Shown here piece after piece: positions 34,401 to 46,400 of a stretch of DNA of 64,000 bases; positions within the stretch are counted from its first letter, which is position 1; each line of letters opens with the position of its first letter. Both the position numbers and the translations under genes were made by a program. This stretch comes from Metellina segmentata (lineage: Eukaryota; Arthropoda; Arachnida; Araneae; Tetragnathidae), in NCBI GenBank assembly GCA_947359465.1, contig OX375877.1, forward strand, positions 26,857,235 to 26,921,234, read 5' to 3'. Under the pieces are notes generated by a model, which was not told where the DNA came from, did no database searches, and saw only the letters and a program-made list of their open reading frames with translations.

Positions 34401-37400
34401 ATGAATCTCTCTATGCTTAGTAATTTTAACCCTCGAGCTCTTGTTGCATGCAATATTCCTGAGCCATGCGATTTTAAGGTGGTGGTCAGGCGTTCTGCTA
34501 TGCCACGAGGCTATAAGGGGACAAATTATGATGTAATGTAGAGGTGTGCCAATTTCACCACAGGAGCAGTTTTCATACTTGATTTCCTTAAACCTCACTA
34601 GGAAGAATAGGAATGGACCATGTCCTGGGAAGAAGAGTGTCTCGTCTCTGGTTCAACTTGTAGATTTTAGTGACACTCTTGGTAACGCATCGTGCACCGT
34701 CCTGCCTGTTTCCCCTTCGTCCCATTCATTCTGCCGCGTACTAAGTAGTCATTTGTTTCCCTTCTGCAATGGCTCTTGGGCCATCTCAACCCTTCATCTA
34801 TCGTTGTTGTTACCTCCTTTTCTATACCTCAGGGCTCATCTTAAGCATACTAAGTAACAAATCTTTCAAATAATCATAGTCTACAGTCAGTTGTTCAGGT
34901 TCTTTGGCAATAATCTTTACATAAGTAGAAAGAGCAAAGGTAGTAATTATGACACCCATTCCGCTTCACCAATCTTCACGAAAATCGATCCAGGTGACGT
35001 TAAGTTCAGAATAACCATAGAAAATACCCGTTCTGACGCAGAAACACTACCACCATTTATATTTAGCTTGGTAAAAAATGCCCTCTCATATCAATTGACC
35101 GTAGTTCAAAATTATGTGGTGTTGTCCGCGGATATTCCCCTTAAGGGATTGATCCCGGACGTTCGTTAATAGCCCGTTGTGTTGCTCTAGTACGATGATA
35201 ACTAAAAATAACCAAAATTACCAATCTTCAGTCCAGTTGCTTGACATTCAAACATGACAAGACAAAGGCAAACATCACTTCATAACTCAAACTTTTGAAC
35301 AAACTTCTTTAAGTCATAAAGTGATTTTCCGTTTTCTTCACTAGTCCCAGATTCAGAGGTCTTGGAACTAATTGATGCCCACAATCCTTATTTTTCTCAT
35401 TCATATTCTCTTTTTCTTTCATATTCTCTTGTTTCTTCCTTTTCCTCCTTATCTCTCTCAATTCGAGTTTCCATTATTATTTATAGCATGGCCCTTACAA
35501 ATTCTTCCTTATAAAACTGATTTTGAAATCAAATCTTTGATTTCAAATCAGTCATCAACTTAAAGGATACTATAAAACTCATATTGAAATAGTATAAGCT
35601 TCTTTTAAAAATATTTATGATGGTAACTTCTATTATATTCTATAGAATAGTAATATAACAAGCTGGGGAACCTCATACATATTTTTCAATGACATAACAT
35701 AAAAATTTTTATTTGACCTGTGTCACTTTTCTTGCCGTGATGCGATGTCCTAAATTTTTGAACTGGTGTGGTCATAAATAAAAAATTACGTGAACAATGA
35801 TCAGCAAATAACTACGCTCATTTCGTAAAATCTACGGTTGAATGGGAGAAGAGTGGTTATCTGCGTTTTCCAAAATTTGGTGCCACTTTTTACGTTTGGA
35901 CCCTTGCTTCAAACAATTTCTCCACAGGACACTGATAAGGTCTGTTGCCACCCTTGGAAAGCAGCTGTTATTCTTGGAAACACTTCTGTAGTTTAGAGAT
36001 CGTAAAGAACTAAAGATACGTTCCAAAAAAGGTCCAATACAGTTTTAAAAAAAAGGTGCATCATTGTTTTTAGAAGCACAAGAAAACGTAAAAACATATT
36101 TGTTGTTAGGATAGACATTTTTCTGATCTGACTGAACACTATCTTTCCAGAAAATTTGATGCTTCATGTTATTGGTACTTGTTAGTTTCTTGAAATGTCT
36201 TGGTAACTTGGCAGAACATATGATACATGAACCTGCTAAACTGATTTGTTTACCTGATAGAGTCCAATCGCTATCAATACTGAAAGTGACGTTTTAGAAT
36301 TGTATACAGTGTAGAGATAAAAAATTATGTCAGCGAAAATGATGAGTTCATACCCGCCAAGCATTTGACTTTTGAGCATATTTTTAGAACATCAGCTTGT
36401 CTTGTTTATGAATATGCTTTGTTATGTCTGACATTATGTACGGAAAAAACGACACTCCTCTTTTATAGAGTATCGATTCAAAGTGGAGCAAATTAAAAGA
36501 TACCATTCTATAAGTATGCCTATATAAATTCATGGGGCATAAAATTTGCTTTAGGGGTCGTCTGCATGTTAAATTTTACACGAGCTTCATAATTTTACAG
36601 TAATGACGCTACATTTTGAAGCTGTATTTTCAGTGTTATTTTCAGAGAAGCAAACAAACCACACGGAATGCGAAGATATTACTTCAGCTACCAAATTCTC
36701 TTGATAAATACCTTACCTTAAATGTAATTTACTACCTTTTTGGCGACGGCTGACTATTAATCTAATCGGCGTTAACCAATCAACTATCATCTATCGTCGG
36801 CTTATAGCAGAAATTCATTTGCTGGCACTTTTTTAGAGTCTAATACTCATTTTTGTGATGAGAAATACTCGTCATATTGTAATGTGTTCAAAAGAAAATC
36901 CCTATAAAAATTTGTATAATTTTTTTCACCTAAAAGCTACTAGTTAGTCCTTTTAATGATGTACAATAAAAAACCAGTGCTGTCAGTTAATGAATTTCTG
37001 CTGTAAGCTGACGATATTAATTCTGAATTGATTGTTTGGAATTTTTATTAGCAAATTGCTAAATCATATACGAAAATCAATCCAAGTGACGTTAAGTTCA
37101 GAATAACTACAGAAAATACCCGTTCTGACGCAAAAACACTACCACCATTTATATTTAGCTTGGTAAAATATCCCCTCTCATATCAACTGACCGTAGTTCA
37201 ATATTATTTTGTTAGCCCGTTAATAGCCCGTTGTGTTGCTCTAGTACGACGTTAATTAAAAATTACCAAACTACCCTCTCATATCAAAACTTAACTTCAA
37301 ATACCAAGTTCCACGAAATTTGGTCAATCGCTTCTGGATTATGAAAATGGAAATTTTGGTGCACATAAGGTTAAATTAGTTTCCCAAACGAATTGGGTGA

Positions 37401-40400
37401 CTATATGATTCTACTTTTACCGCAACTGTGCATTTATAAGTTTACCTCTGTATAAAATTACAAAATAGTATGAGGCAATGTAGATGGTAAACATCGTTTT
37501 AATATACCAAATGATATCCATAAGCCTAGAGACACTATTGATTCCCCACAAATACAATGAAATTATTGTTTTTGTGCTTCTTGGTATCTATATAGATCAG
37601 GCCTCGAAATAGATTTTTTAATTCAGGTGCACAAGGTGCACCTAAGTTTTTAATTTAGGTGCATGGCATGCACCTAGCGAGAAAAATTTAGGTGCACAAT
37701 TTAATTTTCATGTGCACAGTGCACCTGTGCACCCGGTTATTTCGAGCCCTGATATAGATAAAGAGGAAGTGTTGGAACGAATATTGTTGTCCATTCCAAT
37801 AGAACTATTAATTCTGTGATCAAGCTAATGGATAAATTTTGTAATTTTTAATTAACGTCCTGCTAGAGCAACATAACCGGCTATTGACGACGGTCCGGGG
37901 GTTCAATCCCGTAAGGTAAGAATCGAGGACAACACCACGTAATTTTGAACCACGGTCATATGACGTGGCAACAATACCTGAGTTGGCATCTCACCTCTTC
38001 GAACTTCCATACCAACCCAACCAAGTTAATGGAAGAATCAATCATTTTCGCGTTTCCTAAGTGCTTTTTCAAGTATCTCTCAGAAACGATTAAGACATTT
38101 TAATGAAATTTTATCTACTAGGGGGCCCGCCCCCTGCTCGCTAACGCTCGCCAACCCCCGGAGGATTGCTTCGCAATTCTCATTGGATCGCTGCGCGAAC
38201 CTATGCTCGCTTCGCTCGCATCAATGAAGACACGTGTCCTAGCAGAAGGGATTGATTACAAAATATGATATTCCAAAAAAAATATTTTTCAAATCTAAAT
38301 TTGTTGTATTACATAAAAGATATATACAGTACCTCTGAAATCAGAATTTAAATGAAAACTTTGAGCAAATTTTTACTCGCAATGTGAGCGCTGCTTTGGA
38401 AATTGAATACCCAGCATGTTGTTTGTGTGTACATTTCCCCAGTACTCGAGCCACCCATACACTTTTTGACTGAGTTTGTTGTCGAAAGTTGTAGTGCACG
38501 CGTCTTGTTGTACTATAATTGTTAGCCTTGAAAAGGACCGTTTTTTAAATAGCCCTGAAAAGATCCTCCGCTTTCTTAGATTTCTATTACAAACCGCAAC
38601 AGCTCGTCTAAAATTCATTTTTTTTTTCAATACAATTTCATCCGATAACGCTATAGATTCAAATGAGGCGCGAGGCTCCTAGTAAACAAACAATCGCACA
38701 ATGTTGCCAAAACGCGGTAACAAATAACGTCTTTTTTGCGTGCCACGTAAGAGAAATATATATATAGATTCAGCTATCTTACCGTAACTGATTGGAAAAG
38801 TAATTCGGCGTTGCGCAATTCATGGAGGAATGGAGGTCAAGCGTCTTATATCATGCTTAGCTGATATTTTTAAAGCCGTGTTTACACCGGATTTGCAAAT
38901 ACATTTCTCTCCCTTTGTGTGGGGAGGACGTTTTACATTCCCCTATGCTGACCGCTTTTCGACCCTTTTTTCGACCAACTCCGGTGTAAACGCGCACCCC
39001 GGAGGAACTGGGAGGTGGAGGGAGATGTGGTCAAGGCAAGCGATGAGGGCAAAACACCACAGAGAACGAACAAAAGTCGGCGTGGGCGACCACGGGGGGC
39101 GAAGGGCAGAGGGAGCGGTTATTGTCAAGCAATCGTCCAGGAGAGATCTCCCCCCAAAAGTTGCAACCCTTTGATCTTTACCGACTCATGGTGGAAAACA
39201 AGTTTGGCTCCCAAACTCTTTAAATCGCCTCCCCGACTCGAATCTTCATCTGACCGTTGTTCAAAATTACGAGGTGTTGTCCTCGGATCTTTACCTTAAG
39301 GGACCGATCCCGGACCGTCGTCAATAGCCCGTTGTGTTGCTCTAGTACGACGTTAACTAAAATTACCATTACCATTATCCCGACTCGAGATCGTGACGAT
39401 AAAATGAATGCCGTTTTTCGGAATAGCTTCGATGTTTGGAGGGAGAGAAGTTGTGCAAATCCGATGTAAAAGCGGCATAAAACCGACAATGCGGAAAACT
39501 GCAAATTTGTGTCCTCAACCAGCACACAATCGGCAACTGCTGTGGTAATTGTTTGAATCGTAGATGGCGCTGGTGTCTCTGACGTCATGCGCCCTCCCTG
39601 CTGCCCCACACCTGCAGCTTTTGTCTATTGAAGTTAGACCTCGATTTGAATTCGATAAGAACCAAAGCGTTCTTAATTTGATTGATCCGATTTGCATTAA
39701 TATGTAATCTTTTTCTGTATCTATACATTGTGTAATATAGTAATTAAACTATAATTTAACTGAAGAATCTCTCCAATCGTCCTTTTTGCATGTTTCGAAA
39801 AACCACTGAACCAATTTGATATTAGAAATCCTGCCATTCTGCGTCAAATACCATTGAGAAAACTAAATGTTGACTCTTCCCAACCCCACATAGAAGTAAA
39901 CAAACCATTTTTCTTCTGAATAATCGGTTAGACTCTTACCATGAAACAAACATAAGCATACGGTTCATTGAAGTTCAATACAGCGGCTCATATAAATTTT
40001 AGTTCCGTATTGACAACCCCTGAACTATTAGGCAAGACACAGAAAGATCCGGTCAGTGCATGGATGTTTTTAAGAGTATGGTGTAGAAACGGCTGGTGAA
40101 CCTTAAATTTGCACTGGTCGAAAGTCCTCACGTTGGGTTGGTGTGGAAGTTTGGAGAGTAGGGTGCTAGCTCAGGTATTGCCTCGTCATTTGACCGTGGT
40201 TCAAACTTACGTGATGTTGTCCTCGCATTTTTTCCTTGGGGGATTGATCTTTTGAACGTCAATAGCCCGTAGTGTTGCTCTATTAGGACGTTAATTAAAA
40301 TATTACCAAATTATTATTACTTATGCAAGCTACGCCGAACAACTGTGTTGGTGGTTAAGGTGTTAGTCTCTAGCTCGGAAGGTTCCAGGTTCAAATCCGG

Positions 40401-43400
40401 GTTAGTGCATGGTTATGATTAAGCGTATGGAGTAGAGGCGGCTGGTGCATCTTAAATCTGTCGTGAACGAAAGTCACCGAACGTTGGGTTGGTGTGGAAG
40501 TTTGGAGAGTGGGGATTGTTGGAGTGCCAGTTCAGGTGTAGTCTAGTCATCTGACCGTGGTTCAAAATTACGTGGTGTCCTCGAATCCTTAGAAGATTGA
40601 TCTTCCTTTAGAAGACCTTCCCTTAGAAGATTGATCTTCCTTTAGAAGACCTTCCCTTAGAAGATTGATCTTCCTTTAGAAGACCATCCCTTAGAAGATT
40701 GATCCCGGGCCGTGGTTAATAGCCCGTTGTGTTGCTTCATTTCGATGTTAATTAAAAATATCAAATGCCAAATACCACCGGTCTGTTCGTTCATATTTAA
40801 ACTCCTTCTGACCATCCCGTGGATCATAATCATTAGGTGTTGTGCTCGATGTTTCCATTCGGGATTGATCTCGGACCGTCGCCATTACTTCGTGGTTCGA
40901 CGTACGTTCAACTACCTACCTGCCATCTCTGAGCGTATCGTTATTTCTAAGTAGTGACCGCAATACATGCAAAAATGTAGGTACGTATGAAAAAACCTGC
41001 ATTAAAAGTGAAGCCCTATTCGATTTCAATTCATGATTAGATGTCAATTTTTCAACGTTATATTACGTACGTTTCATTCACGAAGTGATCGTTTGGATTT
41101 TGTTATACGTAAATTACCCTACAATAATGGACCGGACAGCAAGATGTGATGGTATAAGGGAAATAATACATGCTTTGATAGGGGGTGGTCCCCCACGTGC
41201 TGCAATTACAGTAGCAACCCTTCTGGGCATACTTTCAACGAGGTTTTGATACACAGCTATGCGTATTTCTGTCCATTCCTGATGCAAGAATGTCGCCAGC
41301 TCAGCTGTAGATTTCGAACGTGGTTCCCTGGTCCGAAAGCGTCGCTCAAACTCGTCCCACAAATGTTCTATGGGGTTTAGGTCGGGACTCTGAGCAGGCC
41401 AGGGAAGACGTTTTACATTCATATCTCGATACCACTGCTGGACAGAGGCTGCAACATGACATGGAGCGTTGTTGTCCTGGAAGTAACATTCGTCCGTTCC
41501 ATAAAATTGCCAGAGCGTAGGAAGAACCTTATTGTCCTGTTGATCCGCTCAATTGACCAGAAACAACAAGCAAAGGTCCCAGGCCTTACCAAAAAAAAAA
41601 AAAAAAAAAAAAACAAGCAGTCGGATTTTAAGCAATATCCGCTGGCGTCCGGTCCATTATTGTAGTGTAGTGTATGTAACTTAAGAGTGTTTTTCAAGAT
41701 GCTTACTGATAAGCTTGTACTTCTGGTGTAAAAGACTTATCTTTCAGTAAAGTATCAGTATTTACATGACTGGAGAGAATCAAGTTCCAACTCCAGACAC
41801 CGCAATGTCGGCTAAAACTGAAAAAGACTCATCGTCCAGCATTGCTTTTTATACAAGTTGGGAATTATTTTCTATTTTCAGAGTTTTCCAAAACACATTT
41901 AAATCTTTTAATACAAACTTTTTCTTTCGCAAGCACTAATTACTTTCTTGATCTTCACAGATTGCTTAAGGTTCATTACATTCTTAACTGGAAATGAAAT
42001 GAGTCTTGTTACTTTAATCTCTTGATTGCATTTATCAGTATATAACATTTTTCCATGCACTTTATGCAGTTTAAATTTCTCAGAAGTTGTAAGTAGAATT
42101 CTTTGGTGATGGTTCTTTCAGCATTCTAATTTTTATTTTCTTTTTTGCTTAGGTATTTCACAAACCCTTCCTGCACCAGGTATGCACTCTATATGTTTGT
42201 TATGTTCCAATTTAAAATGCTTTTAACTGTTAAGTTTCCATACCATCATCTGTAAGATTGCATTTAAAATACACTCTAAGACAACAACAAAAAAGTTGCA
42301 CCTAGAAGGAATTGTTCGAATGCAATGAAATTCATAGGGTTGGTAAAGTGCTTATAAATGAGTAAATTATTAAAATTTGAGACTGAAATATGCAAACTTT
42401 ATTAAGAAACATTAAAAAAATGATATTATTCAGTATGGCGTATGACCGCCATTGTTCCTAATGCAGCATGCCAATTGTCTTAGTAGTGAGTCATACATGC
42501 TCTTTTTGAAGTCCTGTGACAGTCCATCCCATGCTGTTTGAACCCTGTCACGAAGTTCCAACAGATTACGCGGTACGGGTGGAGTGGTGACATGTCGTCC
42601 AATGGCATCCCATACTTCACAATAGGGGATAAGTGAGTATGCCGGCCATGGTAAAACATCATTGCCTCGTGGACAAGCTCTAGAGAAGGCAGCAATAAAT
42701 TGTCGAGCATTGTCTTGTTGAAAAAGCGGGTGAACTTGGGAGTTCAGGAATGGGAGTGTAACCGTCTGTAAAATTTCTTGTACGTAACTCTGGCCTGTCA
42801 AAAAAACCCATAGCGAATACCAAAGGTGATTTGGCATCATACGCAATTGCACCCCACACCATGACACCAGGTCTTCGGGACATTGACGCTGCACAACAAA
42901 CCGTGAATCTTGGCGCTGACTAAGTTGTCTCCACCCAGACAGTGAACACCAGACATTCGTCAGTGAAGTCCACTCGATGCCATTCGACGCTCCATGTCCG
43001 TCTGGCACGACATCATTCCAGTCTTTGATGGCGATGCAATGCTGTTAAAGGCAGTCGTCGTAACGGTCTACGCGAGTTTAGTCCCACGCCGTGAAGCCGT
43101 CGACAAATGGTGCGATCACTTATTGGATGATCGAGAGAGGTTCCCTCTGACCGTTGGATGTCTGCAACAGTGACTGTTGGATCAGTACGCGCATGTCTTA
43201 GAACACGTCGATCCCCTCTCGGTCCAATTTCTCTAGGCCTTCGTAACATTGGTTGACGCTGGCATATGCCTTGTTGTATTCACCACTACTAACAGCGTGC
43301 AACAGTAACATCACTACAACCAATATGTTGCGCAATCCGTAGATTAGACCATCCACCTTCTCGAAGTACAATGACTCGGCCTCTGTCAAACTCTCTTAGT

Positions 43401-46400
43401 TGCTTAAATTGCTTAAGAACTTATTTCCGAGGCATAACTCAATTAAAAACGATGTAACCAACACAACGGCATGAGTCGGAATTAATTTGATGCTCTACTG
43501 GATGTCCTGTTACTCGTATGTCCCGGTATGCAGCGTGTTGGGAGCTGCCCTGCGTTTGGTCCATGTTCAAACAATTCTGAAAATTTTATCAGTTGCATCT
43601 AGAACGCAGATGTACCACTCCTCCAAATTTCATTTATACCTGTCTACCCCTTCCAGTTGCAATTGGGTTGGTGTGGAAGTTTGGAGAGTGGGGCTCAGCC
43701 AGCTCAGGAGTTGCTTCGTCATCTGATCGTGGTTCAAAATTACGTGGTGTTGTCCTCTGATCTATCCCTTAGGACAAGGGTTCCCAAAGTGTGTGCCACG
43801 TAGAGAGATGAGGGGTGCCGCGAAGCGCCCATGATCTAAGCTATTGTTAAGCAACAGAAAAAAGTGTTAAGTTCACTCATCAAAAATCGGTTAAATCCCC
43901 ACGTTGAAGGTTATTTTATTTGTTTTATTTATATTTCCACCTACCTTTTTTTTTCTATTAAGTACAATTAAAGTACTTGTGTGAATTTTAAATACGAGTT
44001 GTATTATTTATGTTTATGTTCTTACCATGGTGTTTAAATATAAAATATACACTCTTTGCCATAAAAATTTTCGCACCAAGAAATAATTGTGGGATCGTAA
44101 CGAAACATGGCATGAAGGTACATGTCGGCCAGATATGCAAATGATTAGAAATGCAGCGTGATTGCGCATTGCCTAATGCCACTAGAGGGCGTTGAACTTC
44201 GTTCTCCTTGGAGTATAAAACAGGTAAGCAGAGCTTGTTTGAGTGTACTTAATCTTTTGGAAAGGAAACGCTGAGGTAGACATGCCTTTACGCCGCCATC
44301 GAAGACAATATGAGCAGCTGTCAGAGTTCGAGAGTGGAAGATTCATCGGGAGGTTGGAAGCTGGGTGGTCAGCTCGGCGAGTAGCTCGTCAAGTAAGCCG
44401 TTCTGATTTTACTGTGAGGAGGTGCTGGGTCTAGTGGACAGAAGAGACGTCATTTACACGGCGACCAGGTTCAGGACGCCCTCGACAGACCAGTCGTCGA
44501 GGCCCCGTGGTGAACGCCTCAATCCTGCCTTCGCTTTACAGCGACACACCGCTCCCACAGCTGGTGTGATGTTATGAGGTGCCATTGCTTACGATACACA
44601 ATCACCCCTAATATTGATCCATGGCACAATGGCAGCCCAGCAGTACGTCCCTGACATCTTTCAGCCGCATGTGATGCCACTCATGGCAGGGCTCCCAGGA
44701 GCCATTTTTCAACAAAACAATGCTCGGCCACACACAGCAATGATGTCACAAGACTGCCGTCCTTTTAACCGTCAGTTTCTCTCAGTCAGTTATTACGGAA
44801 TATTGCCGCTCAGAAAGCACGAAGAAACAAAGGAAAATGGCAGATTATTTTAAAATTTGAATATGTGCTCGTATATACGTCTAGAGCGTAAGGTCATGCA
44901 ACAATATGCACTATTCTGTACTAAATATAAACTGTATATTGTTTGTTTTTCTGTAAAATAAGATGCATGCATGTACAGTGTATTTACAGTTTTATCATAT
45001 GCAATAGAAGTTAGATTGTTGTTTAAGGTCCTTATCCATCTGTTCGATTAACCGTAATGGTCCCGGTTCCAACCCTGACGGTTAATCGAAGTTTCGCTGT
45101 ACAAGCGCCTTGAAACCTATAGAGGAAATATAGAAGTTTTTTTTTTATTTTTTCAATGGCAAGGCTGGGTACAGATTGCAAAGACAAATACAATACATAA
45201 TACAATACAGAAATACAATACAGTACATAGTTGACCGAAGTCATTGTAGCCTTCTACAAGGCCAGAAGTGATGGTCACTAGTGAAGGGGCACCCAGTGGG
45301 TGGACCATCATTGTCCCTAACAAAGGACAGCACAATTTACATCCATGCCCTGACCCGGATTCGAACCAGGAACCTTCCGATCCAGAGGCCAACAACTTGA
45401 CCACTAGACCGATTGGTCGGCGGAAATATAGAAGTAGAGAAAGTAAAACCGTAACGTCGTAACCTTTCATGTCACCAAAATAATAGGTAAAGTGAATCTT
45501 AGACTACTTTTGAGTTTTCCGGGAGGACATGAACATTTATTATCCGATTGGTCTATGGGAAGAGAGAAGACCATCCATTGATTCATGCTCTGATTGCGCG
45601 ACATTGTAATAAACTTTGGCAATTTCATAATTTTTGTCGCCACTAGAAAAAGCGAGCGGTAAAATGAGAGATGGGGAACCCAAGAAAAGATCCGATCATC
45701 CGATGTTGTTGTTGTTTCTTATGCCTACACTGGCAGACAGGAGGAGTGCCAGGCCCGTCAAAGACGGCAAGAGGCGAGGGGGGTGCGCCTTCCATGTTAT
45801 TGAGCCCCCATTGGGAGGAAGTCCGACTTTGCTCGACATACATGACACATCCGTTTTACAGGAAGGTCCCTTTCATACATCCATTCACTCACACATATCG
45901 TAATTTAGATCCCAATCAGAGGCCGATAACCCCCTGATCAGGTACCCCCAGAGGTATTAATTTGGTATGGAAACTACAGGAAATTATAATAAATAAATAA
46001 TGGAATTACAGAAAATTCGTATAAATAAATAATCAAATCAGTTATTCATAACGTAATCTCACAAACAAATCTGCTGTCTGTTGTCCTAGGAGCCTCTCAG
46101 AATACATATATCTGTGTCAATGAAATCAATTAAAAAAATTTTAAAGTTAAAAACAGCTGGTACTAGAAAATCTGAGAAATGTTAGTGAAGAAACTAGATC
46201 AAAAGTACCTATGAATTTTATAGAGTTAATAATATTTTCATTGCTTTTTTATCTTCAAGGATAGAATTATTGAATTCAGATATCTTAATAGGTGTCGAAT
46301 TATTAAAACCAGTGTACTTTTCGCAAGATATATTTTATTACTATCCATTAAGTTCCTCATCTACGACCTAGGACAGAAAATACGACGTCGGATGAACATT

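Noticed and set aside
38830..39299. Overlapping 94-114 codon frames in a GC-rich patch as genes
   Set aside because: No known domain, frames overlap on both strands, and the region looks repeat-like; higher GC alone makes long frames likely.
39220..39609. 129-codon minus-strand frame
   Set aside because: Its C-terminal half is an antisense read of the SINE-A tail; no domain in the rest.
43783..43860. A further hAT element starting CAAGGGTTCCCAAAG
   Set aside because: Only a possible left end is seen; no right end, duplication or transposase motif supports it.
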